This document shows, piece after piece, positions 10,067 through 22,200 of a DNA stretch of 64,000 bases. Position numbers and translations under genes: made by a program. Source of the stretch: Amphimedon queenslandica (taxonomy: Eukaryota > Porifera > Demospongiae > Haplosclerida > Niphatidae); assembly GCF_000090795.2 (NCBI RefSeq), contig NW_003546244.1, forward strand, positions 868,821 to 932,820, written 5' to 3'. Below the pieces are notes generated by a model. The model was not told the DNA's origin, searched no databases, and saw nothing but the letters and a program-made list of their open reading frames with translations. Position 1 is the stretch's first letter; each line of letters begins with the position of its first letter.

Positions 10067-13000
10067 CTAAGAAATGTAAATCTTGTGAAAGTCGTTGGCA
10101 CCGAATGCGGCGTTGCACTTTGGACATTTCCTCTGTCTTGTCTCATAGCGGGTCTTTATACACTCGGAACAAAACACGTGAAAACATTTAGTGAGTACAG
10201 TGTCCTTCTTACGACTAGCACAAACAGGACAGTTGAGTTTCGTCTAAAATAAAAAAATTAAAATCCTAGCTCTTAAAATAATATTGATTGACAGAGAAGT
10301 AAATATGTATAAGTACTAATGTTATGTGCATCTCCTTACTCTATATATTCTATTTTCTTCCAATAAAACCTCATCACTCGAGCTGGCCCATTCTCTATGT
10401 CGATATTTCTCAAGCTTTCGTTTCATATTAACAATTTCTTCTTGAGCTCTACATGACAAAGAGTATAGCTGAACAAAGAGAAACCAAGACTTCTTACCTT
10501 CTTGCATTCTGTATCTCAGTCTCACACTCCTCAGTCTTAGACTGCAGTGATTGCTGTGTAGTTGTTAATATGTTCTCAAGCTCAACAATTTTCAAAGAGT
10601 GTTCTTGTTGCTGCTGTGCACTATCAAGTGCCTAAAATAAAAAAATAATTGTTAAAAAATGTGACTGTTAATCTGTCAGTAACCTTCTTTTTAAATACTT
10701 CTATTGACTGTTGTTTTAAAGAGATTTCTTTCTCTGCAGATAAAATGGCTGCTTCGGAATTCTTCTCTCTGTCCTCCAGTTTCTGCACTAGTGTGTTTAA
10801 TCTGTTACAATATAATGCATAACATGATGTTAAGCTTTAAATTTCTAGTTTTCTACCTATCCCTCTCAGAAATGATAGCAGATATTTCAGCTTCCAGTAA
10901 CTTCTTCTCCTCATTGAGGAGTTTCTGAATACTTTTTGCTTTTATTCTCTCTGACATTAGCTTCAGATTTGCATCATCCTTTTCCTAAACAATAATAATA
11001 GTTTATAATAATAACGAAACTAATTGTACATGCTTTGGCAATTATCACTGATATTAGGGTAAAAATTACTTTTAGCTGTTGGAGTAATCTAATGTTTTGT
11101 TCTTGTATTTCCTCAAAAGCTTGTGCTATAGACTCCATCTCTCCCATCAGTGCATGAGCCTCTTGCTTCTTGTTGCTTAACTCCTTTTGAAGCTGTCTTT
11201 GATCTATTAAATAAAATCAATTCCGTAATACATGTGTGATAAAATCACACCTTCCTTCATGTGTTCCTTCTTCTTTTCATACTCCTTTCGACTTTCCTCA
11301 AACTTTTTCTTCAATTCGTCAGCCTGAAACATAAATATACACATGAATCAGACAAACCTGGTCTATATTAGCATTAGGAACATAATTCTCTCTTCTCTTC
11401 TTACATATTGTCTTGCTTTTTTCTCAGCAGTTACAAGATCAGTCTTATCCTTGTCAGCTGCACCGTATGTATCCAGTTTATCTTCAAGCTCTTTCTTTTC
11501 AGATTTTAAAGTCTTTATCGATTCTTCAAGCTCCGTTATTCTTTGTTCATTGAGTGATTCACCAGTGATTGGAGTTTCCACTGGTTCTTCGGTGGAATTA
11601 CTCCTTTGATTAGTAGAAGGGGCTGGATTAGATTGAGAATGAGAAGGTGGCGGTGAGATTGATGAGGCTGAAACTGCAGGACCTTCCTTAGCTTCTTTCT
11701 CTGATTCCAGTAGCTAAAAGAATACAAACAAGTGATGTCCAATAAATCTTATCATGATTCAGATATAAAAGTTCTTGCAGAGTATGCATCATTCATGTAG
11801 TGTAGTGTATATTTATTTTGCTTTTAAGGATCACTTACCTTACCAAGCTTCTCTTCAGCTTTGTAAGCACGGGTCTTGTATCGATTGATCTCTCCCTTCA
11901 ATTGTTGAATGTTCTTTTGAAGGCTACCAACCATTTCTTGTAGTTCTCTATATCATTAATAATAAATTATTAGTTGCACATAATTATTACTTTGCTATAG
12001 GGGCTGCTTGATCATTAGCAGCTATTGTTTGTTCATGCTCAATCTTTAATAGCTCATAGTCGTGTTGGACTGTAGCCAAACTTGTCTCTATCCTTGACAT
12101 CTCATCTCTTACTTCACTCTGATAGTTTAACTCCTCTTGCCTGAAAATGAAAAGAAGCCATAACAACTTATAAAAAAATTATACAAGTAAAAACCCATTG
12201 GTTCCATTGTCACAAAATCCGTGACAAGTAAAAACCCATTGGTTCCATCGTCACGAAATCCGTGACAAGTAAAAACCCATTGGTTCCATCGTCACGAAAT
12301 CCGTGACAAGTAAAAACCCATTGGTTCCATCGTCACGAAATCCGTGACAAGTAAAAACCCATTGGTTCCATTGTCACGAAATCCGTGACAAGCAAAACAC
12401 CCATTCATTCCATTGTCACTATAAATCAAGAACTTTTTGAGCAACTTCAAAAATTCATAAAATCCAGATTTGATTGGAATCACTTCAAACTTTCTACACA
12501 ACATACATGTAAGTACATGTATACGCAATAGAAAAAACTTATAAAAATGAAGAATTCTCTTCTAGCCTTTTTTGACAAAATACACTGTACATGGTCATTG
12601 GGATGACAGTAACATTGATATTGATAATTAACCTTATTTCTTCCAGTTGCATGATGTGTTGTGTCTTTGCTGTGTTAAGAAGCTTCCTTGCTTCTTCATA
12701 AAGATTCCTAGCCTGCTGATGCTCTAGCATTAATATACTGTACTGACTCTGGAGGGACTTAAAAACAGATGATTCCCTGACTGAACTATCTGATACCTAC
12801 ATGTAAGATAAGTCACTAACATGACATTCTTTAAAATCATTTTCCATACTTGTTGGGCAGCTATCTTGCTCTTCTCTAATTGCTGCTTGAGGTTTACAAT
12901 TTGCTGATTGAGCTGCTGTATTTCTGCAAGACGTGACTCAGAAACTTTCTGAACATCGTCCAGTTCTGAACGTAAAGTATCCAACTACATATATGAGAAC

Positions 13001-14889
13001 CAATAGACATATTAGTAACAATCAATGCACAAGAATTACACATGTACATGTCCTTTAGAGTTTAAAAATCAAAATGTCACATAATTCCAGGAGGCATATT
13101 ATAATTACTGGTAAGCTAGCTGTAACAAAAGTATATGCAATAGAGATGTTAGTTTCAACTAACTTCTTCATTAGATACAGGAGGTGATTTCTCATTAGTT
13201 GATCCTCCTCCCCCTCCTCCTCCTCCTGATGCTGGGGGACCACCAGGTGCCGTGGGTGATACCACATGAGCTGTTCCTTCAGTTTCCTTTGCTCCAGTCT
13301 CACTGCTGGCTTGCTCTGACGGTGAACGAGTTGAGCGAGAGGATTCAAGAGCCTCAGTCAGCTGACGCTGGAGTCTCTCATTCTTTGTAAGTGCCTTCTC
13401 TAAATCAAACCTGAACAAACATAGACAGGAGTAAACTTTATAATTAATAATGTTATGGTATACTAAACTTGCCTTGCATCAGCTAGATCATTCTCTAATC
13501 TCTCACACATTGCTTCCAGCACTTCGACTCGACCTTTGACCTTGTGTACTTCATTAAGATCCAACCTCTCTCTAAGCATCAATACAGGCATTGTAAGTTA
13601 GATTAACATGGAGACAATGCTGCCTTATATTTACTTAATCTCTTCAAGAGCATCGAGACTCTTCCTCCTTTCTGATAATATGTTCTCTAGTTCTGCTATG
13701 GTTGATGGCTCTAGTTGATCTGATTTAGCTAGAGATTCCTATTAAATGACAAAAAAACACTTTTAAAATGTGCATTATCATCATGCTAACTTTGAGATCC
13801 TCCAGTTGAGCGAATAGTTGAGATCCTCTGCTGGAAACTGTTGAAGAGAGAGAAGAAAAGAACTGGTCCAGAGAATTAATGGCAGCATTAGCTGATTGGT
13901 TTGACAGATTAGTCAACGATGAAGTAAGTGTTTCAGTATTGAGGCCTAAAAGTGATGTACATACATGTACATGATCAAACTTTCATAAAACAAAAAGGTG
14001 ATACTACCGTATAGCTGGAAAAGTTTGCGGGAATTATATTCTGCGATTTTGTACCCATATAGCTAATTTTAATGTTTGTGGAATTTAATTTTGCTGGTGT
14101 AGGCGTGTACTGTTGATACACCCATTACTTATAATGCTTTGCGGAATTAAATTGTGCGTTTTTATGATGAACAGCAAACAGCAAAATTAAATTCCAGCAA
14201 ATATTTCCAGCTATACGGTAATACATGATTGTTAAACAAAAAGGATGTCCCCTATGTGGCAAAGGTGCTAAATGGAAGCAAAAATGTTGCAGAAGTTAGT
14301 TCTACACTACAATGTACATAGACAGTAGTAAATTTTATATAGTCTTAGCAAGAGTAGANNNNNNNNNNCACTATAACGATTAAGAGCAAACTATTAATAC
14401 AAAAAGCAAGAGTAAACAGCTTTAAATTAAAGAACAGTTACTACACGTACACGTAAAAGTATGACTTCCTAACCACAAGCCATTGTATATTTCATTAATA
14501 AATTTCATAGTTACCTAATTGAGCTTGAAGTTCTTGTACTAATACACGAAAGTGTTGCTCTACTGCTACAATCACTTCAACGGCGGATTGCTTGTCTTCT
14601 TCAAGACGATCGACGCGCTGCTGGAGCAGATCTTGATGATGATTTCTCTCCTTTAGTCTCTCCGCTAATTTCCTGTTTTGTATCTATAAGAAGCAGAGAA
14701 AAAATTATTAAAAGGGGAGGAGCTAGAAAAATCAAGTCCCGCCCATTCTGTAGTCCCAACCTGTAAAACTTTGATATCAAGATCTTCTTGGCTAGTGGCT
14801 GCTGGTACGTGAAGTGGTGGCAGACCAATGAGCGGTTTCTTGGCTTGTGGAAGAGGAACGTCATCTCCTGCAGGTCTCTTCGTAGCCAT
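10067..14889 (-). CDS. RNF20/40 (BRE1): E3 ubiquitin ligase BRE1 (RNF20/RNF40 family)
   Basis: BRE1 monoubiquitinates histone H2B in the nucleus during transcription. The ATG at 14889 gives [19 protein letters not shown], followed by [19 protein letters not shown], which matches the N-terminus of RNF20/40. A long coiled coil spread over many short exons follows. The C-terminal exons encode a C3HC4 [24 protein letters not shown], then [19 protein letters not shown] and the near-invariant tail [17 protein letters not shown] ends at 10067. The exons around 13418-13155 hold a Ser/Gly-rich insert ([14 protein letters not shown]). Introns contain a 41-bp minisatellite, a fragment of satellite family A, a MITE-like element and a 10-base N gap. 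The start codon is 92 bp from that of NDUFA5 on the other strand. Confidence 0.96.
12184..12420. repeat. 41-bp minisatellite with internal hairpin
   Basis: Five good copies and one diverged copy of a 41-bp unit (CCCATTGGTTCC starts at 12194, 12235, 12276, 12317 and 12358). Each unit contains GTCACGAAATCCGTGAC, a 6-bp perfect inverted repeat with a 5-base loop. It lies in a BRE1 intron. Copies are nearly identical, so the array is young or homogenised. Confidence 0.92.
12421..12590 (-). repeat. Single diverged monomer of satellite family A
   Basis: Runs through TTTGATTGGAATCACTTCAA, ACTTTCTACACAACATACAT and GAATTCTCTTCTAGCC, the reverse-orientation words of family A. It directly abuts the 41-bp minisatellite inside BRE1. 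Confidence 0.7.
14005..14220. mobile_element. MITE-like element with TACCGTATAGCTGGAAA terminal inverted repeats
   Basis: The left end TACCGTATAGCTGGAAA and the right end TTTCCAGCTATACGGTA are perfect 17-bp inverted repeats bounding 216 bp with no coding frame. ATAC flanks both sides and could be a 4-bp target duplication. It lies in a BRE1 intron. The transposase superfamily is not determined. Confidence 0.85.
14359..14368. other. Assembly gap (10 N)
   Basis: A run of ten N inside a BRE1 intron; its true length is unknown. Confidence 0.99.
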
Positions 14890-14981
14890 GCTACCCACAC
14901 CTTCCTATTAGTATAAGAGAATACGAAGGTATACGGTAGTTTTCAAAAGAAATACGGAGTTTGCTATTTTTAACCCGAAAA
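14890..14981. promoter_or_regulatory. 92-bp bidirectional upstream region of BRE1 and NDUFA5
   Basis: Only 92 bp lie between the two divergent start codons, so both 5' UTRs and core promoters must share or overlap this stretch. I see no TATA box and no NRF1-type palindrome. Confidence 0.6.
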
Positions 14982-16187
14982 ATGGCGAGTGGAGGAGTAA
15001 AGAGGGTAAACAAATTTTTGTGAACTAACTTGGTTATTTTTTTCTATTTAGACAACAGCTTTGGTAGGGTATGCTGTTGTACCCAATGCTAGAGAGGTAA
15101 GAATATCTCATTCTGCTTCATGTCTCACGTTATGTGTCAGGTTCTCTGTGGTCTTTATACAAAAACACTCTCAGCATTACAGAAACTACCCAAAGAAGCT
15201 GCCTATAGGAGAAACACTGAACGAATAGTCCAGCAAAGACTGCAAATAGTTCAATCGGTAAAGAGTTGATTTATTATTAATGAGATATATGAAGTAGATT
15301 ACGACTATGAACATATAATGGGTGGTATTATGGAACACAGTACACTGCCTGTAATAATACTACCTGTGATTGAATTATTGAATTTAAAAATATTAGACTA
15401 ACTGTCTCATAACTAGTGTATATAATCATTCTACTACTTCCTGATTTTTTACATAATTAAGTTATGAATAATTATTGTTAATTGATTAATTGGAAATTTG
15501 TAGTTATAGTGAACCTGATCTATTCCATGGTATTGTTGACATTGAAACAAGCAGTTTCATCAAAATACATTTTGATCTCATTTCTAATGATCATATTAGG
15601 CATTTAATTAACTGAATATTTCTATTTTCTGTTACTATAAGTGACAAATAATCTATTTTGCTATTTGTTTTCAATTGTCAATTAGGTACTTATGCTTTAG
15701 TTTTTCTCATGTTAGCTGACTTGTACATAAGCAATTGAGAAGTACTAGTGTTTGTATATGCTATATAAAGTTACAGTTACTGAATATTATGAGTATAATT
15801 GGATAAATAATGATAATGTTAGTAACAGGCTGCTACTATAGCCACTCATTCTAGCTTTAAGAGACACCTGTATTGAATGGTTGAGTTAACCTTTACTCAC
15901 TCATGATGCTGCCAGTTTTGACACAAATTGAGCCAAAAGTAGTAAACTTCTTTAAAGTTTCTGATCACTGTAATGTAAATATTTTCAATTTCACACTATA
16001 TGAAATTTATTAATTTTATTAGGAGACACATGTACCAGCCATTGAAGACAAGATCGGATGTGGACAAGTGGAGGAGCTCATTGATCAGGCTAATAGAGAG
16101 CTGGAATTGGTTGGGAAGATGGAAGAATGGCGTCCCTGGGAGCAACCAATAGCCGATCCACCGCCAGGTCAATGGTCATGGCCTTAA
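14982..16187 (+). CDS. NDUFA5: NADH dehydrogenase 1 alpha subcomplex subunit 5
   Basis: An accessory subunit of mitochondrial complex I in the matrix arm. Start: MASGGVKRTTALVGYAVVPN, matching the family N-terminus (KKTTGLVGLAV). Exons lie at about 14982-15007, 15052-15096, 15141-15257 and 16021-16187. The middle encodes LYTKTLSALQKLPKEAAYRR and the end encodes EEWRPWEQPIADPPPGQWSW-P, the expected C-terminus (WKLWEPLVEEPPADQWKWP in human). Length, about 115 residues, is normal. The last intron, about 760 bp, is plain AT-rich sequence with no repeat I could name. The stop is 120 bp from that of the convergent pseudokinase gene. Confidence 0.95.
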
Positions 16188-16306
16188 ACTCAACTAAACT
16201 CTATTATTATAATTGATGTAGCAAAATAAAATAACACTAATAATAATTACTAGTCACATTCAAGTGTCACACAAAGAATACAGAGTTACTAGTAGTAGCT
16301 AAACAT

Positions 16307-19055
16307 TTAAATCATTGGAGCACTCCTATCATCAGTGACAGTAGGTCGCAGCGTTTTCCCTTTATGAATATCAGACCATAAAGCAGATTTATCATTAGTA
16401 TTGGAAGGTGGAGGAGGAGGAGGAGGAGGAGGTAGTGATGACTCATTAGCGGCACTGCTGGTGACTGTTGAATCAGCTACTTGAGGCGTAGTAGAAAATA
16501 AACTTGATCGATAATATCCTTCATTGCTACTACAGGAATAAAAATTAAAAGAAAAAAATAAGTAAAAGGTTATGATACTCAGAAAAGTTGCTTGCAACAT
16601 ATGCTATACTAGCAAAGACTTTATTTACTATTCAAGTGACACTTGATATGCTATCCTAATAGAACAATTAGTCAAATATTTGGAAACCTCGTGGCATGTA
16701 CAAGCAATTAAGAAAGCTAGTATCATTTAGCCAAATTGTTGGCATTATTATTTTTGGACATACCGCACGGGTATAAAATTTCGTGGGGTATTAAATTTCG
16801 CGGATTTCGTGGGTGACTTTTCAACCACGAAAATTAATATCATGGAAATGCTCACTGCGCATGCGCAGCATGTGAAAATCAATGACTTAATGCAAGTGCA
16901 TGTGCAAAAACGCGAAATTTAACCCCCTCGAAATTAAAGAATTAAGAGCTTTTCACTAAAACACAAAATTTTATACCCTTGAAATTTTCTACCCGTACGG
17001 TAATGATTGGTGAAAAGACAAAAGCATGCAAATTTATGCATAACTTCTTACTAAGTGGAGGAAGATGCTTTCCTTCCCTTCCCTCCCTTTGACCTGTATC
17101 TTCTGGACTTTTGGATCAACTCGATTATATCTTCATCTAATCGTATCTAAAAAAAGGTAGAAATCAGAGAGAAAAATAATAAATAGCACAATAAATTTGT
17201 AAACGTACTCCTTCAGGATTATCTACAGATGTTCTTGCATTTTGAAAGAATGGTAGCTGAAGAATCTACAACATTATTAATGAAACAATAACAATATCAT
17301 CACACACTAACCTCGTCAATGGTTGGAGGGATCCTTGACTGAAATATGAACTGAAGTACCTCCACTACCTGTTGATTTTTTACATTTTTATAATCAGATT
17401 CAATCGGTGCAGGGTTCGATAGCTCTTTACCGCTACCCAATTCAAAGAGTAAGTGACCTGCAGGCACATTATAATGCAAGCATGAAGAAGCTATGAGACC
17501 TACCAAACATGACAGAGTCTATGTTCTCTTTATAAGTTTTTACGTTGCGGGAAACTCTAGGCTTGTATCCTAGTATTGCATTGTCAATCCCCGAGACCCT
17601 TAAATATTAAATATTATTAGAGCCACTTAATGATATAGTTTGATAAACTTACCTACAGCGACCTCCCTCTAGATATATATTACCAGACTGGATCTGTCCG
17701 AATGGTTTGAATCCCAATTCGTGGACAAACAAAACAGCTTCCAATATCTGGCGACCAAAGTTTTGTATTTGATGTGTGCGTAGTCCTGATCTCCTCACAG
17801 AGTATTTTGTAGACCAAGGGAGTGACGGGGTTGTCTAGATAGAGGGGATAAGTACACAGTCACATGCCATCATTTCATAACAAAAAATTATTTTAAAGTG
17901 AATGGGCTCATTAATCAATGATAACACACAACTTTTACTTCTCTGCCCACTAGTATATTATGGACCACAATTTTACAAATAATCCACCATAAATCATAGC
18001 TCACCATTGCTACTTAGGCTACATGCAATAAATGCAATATAAAGTTAGTTACATGATAGATGAGATCTTTAAGAGACCCTCTCTGTAGGAATGGTTCCAG
18101 GATGACGATAATCCTCTTGTCAGGAATGTAGTCAATTTCCATAATTTTGTGAATGCATTGATGCTAAAATAGAAGCCATACACATGAGATGAAGGAATGG
18201 GAGAGAGAGAGAGAGAGAGAGAGAGAAATAGTGAGCTAAGAAAAAAAAGCATAACTCTTATACCTCCAATATTCTGAATAATCTGTTCATGACGTGTTTG
18301 TCAGTTCCCTGTAAGTTAAGCCTGCACTGTTGGCTGATCGGCGACTAACATTGAAAGTAATAATATTTACTAAAATTATAAAAACATTTTTACCATTGTC
18401 AGCAGAAAGGGAGGATTAAACTGGCCACCTGAAATGGGGCGGACCATGAACCAAGACTTACTTATCCTACTACCTATATACATGTAATATACATGTAATG
18501 ATGCATAAAGTTTCAAGACATCAATAGTGATTTGTTTACCAATATCAGGTAGGTGAGTCTCCAATACGTATTTCTGATTAGATCTCAAATAAAACTGGCA
18601 GTTAAGTAGTCCAGTCTCTATAAATATAAGAGGGCACGTCATAAAAGACATTATGCTCATTCAGTACCTCTTCTGGTTGATTCTCTCTCCTTTCTCTGTC
18701 TCTGCATTGCTTCATAAAGTCCTTCCTCTGCAACAGCATCAGAAATAGATCCGGATCTTATGTCCTGGTTTCTCCTTGTGGCAGGGTTGTATGTTGTAAC
18801 AACTGATCCGGATGGGTCCCTCAGCGGCGTGTATCTCAATCTATAAAAGAGACTGGATGAGTTTAAGCTATTGGTCTTATGGGACACTGACCTTCTGGAC
18901 CTCCTACGGTAAAGACAGCAGCAGCAGCAAACGATGGCAGTAATTATCACTATGCATAGCACAAGTACGATCAATGAACCTCCAGCAGTCAGGCCAATAC
19001 ACACTAAGTTACAATTTTCCCAACAAGTACTGTTGCTGCTGCACTCAAAAACCAT
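16307..19055 (-). CDS. Membrane-anchored Slob/PXK-type pseudokinase with WH2-like tail
   Basis: The start at 19055 gives a short Cys-rich N-terminus and one membrane span (GGSLIVLVLCIVIITAIVCC, then CCC and RRRSRRS), so the protein is probably single-pass. Downstream exons encode a kinase-like fold: YVLETHLPDIGSRISKSWFM, RIIVILEPFLQRGSLKDLIY, FGRQILEAVLFVHELGFKPF. Where an active kinase has HRD and DFG, this one has GQIQSGNIYLEGGRCRVSGI, matching the PXK/slowpoke-binding-protein lineage (HxHSGNI, LLGYxxR) and lacking both catalytic Asp residues. The C-terminus is a poly-Pro run then SALWSDIHKGKTLRPTVTDD-RSAPMI, like the WH2 actin-binding tail of PXK. There is no PX domain. It starts about 200 bp downstream of the IRAK stop codon on the same strand. 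Confidence 0.8.
16761..17002. mobile_element. MITE-like element, TACCGYACGGGTA termini, carrying an NRF1-type palindrome
   Basis: The left end TACCGCACGGGTATAAAATT is mirrored by the right end ...TTTTCTACCCGTACGGTA. Length is 242 bp with no coding frame. Inner text is built of CGCGAAATT/AATTTCGCGG-like words. TGCGCATGCGCA, the consensus palindrome of NRF1, lies at 16856-16867. It sits in an intron of the pseudokinase gene. The outer TACCGTA resembles the element at 14005-14220. Confidence 0.8.
18197..18227. repeat. (GA)n microsatellite
   Basis: About 14 GA units in an intron of the pseudokinase gene. Confidence 0.95.
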
Positions 19056-19256
19056 TCTTGTTCACACCACAGGAACAGTTTACCTCACAGCTTTACAGCA
19101 AGGACAAGCTAGCCTATATATCTATGCCCCCTCCTCCTCTCCTCCCACTTTTTATCACTTCAAAAAATAATTAGTAATGAATAATACATACTGACACTCA
19201 TAATGTGTCAAAAATTATAACAACAACAATAACAACAATAGTAATAATAATAACAG

Positions 19257-22200
19257 TTATGTGTACTGCTGGGAGATATAGAGTTCACCCATTGGCTGTT
19301 GAATGACGGCTTCATCAAGCAGCATGGTAATCTGATCCCGTACCTAAAGTACATAATAAATTATTAATAATAGAAGTTTTCGTGGCTAAAAGCATCCTTG
19401 ATTCGTATTAATACAATCATATGCTCATGCGAAATTGAAATTGTAAAGAAATGTACATCAATACACAAGAGAAGAGGATAATAGTCCATTCAATGACAAT
19501 CTAACAACCATTTGATTTGGTAATTTCATGGTATGGATTAACAATGCCTTATTAGGAAACGAATGTACTATTTCTAAGTGTATTTAAGAGTAGTGAGGAT
19601 AGTACTGGTCAGTTATGCTTAGTGGTTTTACAGTAGTAGAAACAAATCACTGTGGTGTTGAAGCAGCCACACAGTCATAAACTTTCAAGGAACTAAACTG
19701 CTGCATTATTTTTATTTTATATTTATAGATATTTTATGAGTTCCAGTACAACATGTGGCTAAGTTACAATTAAATGTAGGCACAAAAAGTTCTACCAAAT
19801 TTCAAAAGTAGTCGTCCTTGAAAGTTTCCAGCTACTGTGCATGTATATAACATGCAATCATAATGAAACACTGGATTTTTTGTTCTGGGATGTGACTTAA
19901 CAAAGCTAATTATTATCCTCCAAAAACCCCACTATATAGTGTAACCAATTTCTGAAAAATACGCAAGGCTATAGCCCATGTTTTTTTGAAAAAATGGCTC
20001 CAAATTCACCCCCAATTTTATTACATTTTTCTGATACACATTGATATCCTTATGCTATGTAGAAAGTTTGAGCCGATTCCAACTTCAATTTTACAAATTA
20101 CAGCCATTTAAAAAACGGGCAGATTTCTGAAAAATACCCTGTGCTATAGCCCATGGTTTTTTCCAAAAAATGGGTATGAAATCACATCAAATTTTTATTA
20201 TATTTTCTGATACATATTGATGTCCTTATGCTCTGTAGTAAGGTTGAGCCGATTTCGACTTCAATTTTTTGAGTTATAGCCATTTTAAAAAACAGGCCAA
20301 TTTCTGAAAATACCCTGTACTATAGCCCATGGTTTTTTTGAAAAAATGGGTCAAAAATCACCCCAAATTTTTATTACATTTTCTGATACATATTGATGTC
20401 CTTATGCTATGTAGAAAGTTTGAGCTAATTCCGACAAATATTTTTTTAGTTACGACCATTTTAAAAAATCAACCAATTTCTGAAAAATACCCTATACTAT
20501 AGCCCATGGTTTTTTCCAAAAAATGGCCCCAAAATCACTCCAAATTTTTATTAGATTTTCTGATATAAATTGATGTCCTTATGCTGTGTAGAAAGTCTGA
20601 GCTGATTCTAACTCAAAATTTTCAAGTTATGGCCATTTTAAAAGCAGAAAAAAACTAATACTATGTACTGCATTAGTCTGTGCTTTTCCAAAAAATGGCT
20701 CCAAAATCACACCAACAGTAAGTTTATGAAATTATATAGTTACGTAACTTACAATTGTATGTGGTATGACAATTATAAGTATTTTCTTTTTACCTGATCC
20801 ATTGGTGGCCTTTTCTTTGGCTTGCTCTCAAGGCAAAAGGTAGCAATGACAAAGAACCCAAGGGCAGTGTCCTGGGGCCATCTTGCTCTTACATCAGACT
20901 CATGTAGCACCATCTCCCTATTCTTGTCAGGATCATTAAACAATGGCTGCAAATGATAAACCTAAAACAAAATTAATAAAAAATAATAAGGTGACGATCA
21001 AAACCTGTGTACATGTAATTATCAAACTTAGGCTGGTTTACACAGCAACGCAAAACAGATCCTTTTTCTTAAACCAATACACTTTGAACACTATTTACGT
21101 TTCCACAGAGTGCTATCAAGATCTAAGATTCTATCACATTTTCATTAATTGTTTCCGTGTAAACAGAAGCATAAAACAGGCACAAAACTATACCAATTGC
21201 ATCATTTCCGTTGCTGCGTAAACCCAGCCTTAATTATGCAGTAATAATAATAATAATAAATACGACCAGACTGACGTGCATCATGCATTATCAACTCTTA
21301 ACTATAGAAATCAAGCAACACTGAAATGGGTCCTGTTTCCTCCTTTATTTGTAATCAATAACATACTGATAGTCAAAATATTGTACAGTTTGTGTGTGTG
21401 TGTGTGTGTATGCTAAAATCTCCTCCACGACTATACTCAACCAGATGACAAGTAGTTAGTACCAGTTAACACATCAAGCTAATTAAACTGAAGACTAAGA
21501 AGCCATTCCAGCCAATAGTGCAATAATGAAGGAATGTGAGGGAGGGAGCAGTTAGTAAATACAAAAGTTATAAAATAATAAATAATATAATAATAGTTCA
21601 ATAACTTCAGTTCTAAAAGTATACAAGCAAATACAAGTGGGGGTAATTCTATTGTCACAATTTTTGCAAAAATTAATTTCATGTTTGAATCATGCTAATA
21701 ATAAAATTAACGATTTATGATTACAAAAATGCCAATAGAAAGAGTTACATATTATTGCCCAACTAGGCTCAATGTTTAAGTGAGGTATGCACACTGTAAT
21801 TAAGGAGTGCCTTTCAATCAATTAGAACATGCAAGTGTTATTAATACAATTATAAATTACTATAAGCCCAATACATGCATTTACATGAAGATGTTTACAA
21901 CAGCGTCAATTCAGGTTAGACAAACACAAGTATGACGAGATAATAAGACCGAGATTGCTACAGTAACAACTCCCTGATAATTCCAGGAACTAAAAGCTAC
22001 AACGAACAATAAGAGACTACATAAGAATAACAGATACAGTCCTCATGACAATAACACACAAATATAATACTATTAGATCATGAAGTATGGTACACGTAGC
22101 TTCTGTATAATAATCATTCTCCATGGTATACTAGTAAAATATATTTGCGTGTGTGTGTGTGCATAGCCTAACTAAAATGAATGATAGAAAGACAAGCAAG

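Noticed and set aside
12184-12420. Direct repeats of 41 bp with a hairpin, superficially CRISPR-like
   Set aside because: The whole unit is repeated with no unique spacers, and it lies in an intron of an animal gene; it is a minisatellite.
19055-19257. IRAK and the downstream pseudokinase as one fused gene
   Set aside because: A clear TAA ends the IRAK C-terminus at 19257, and the next gene starts with its own ATG and membrane segment.
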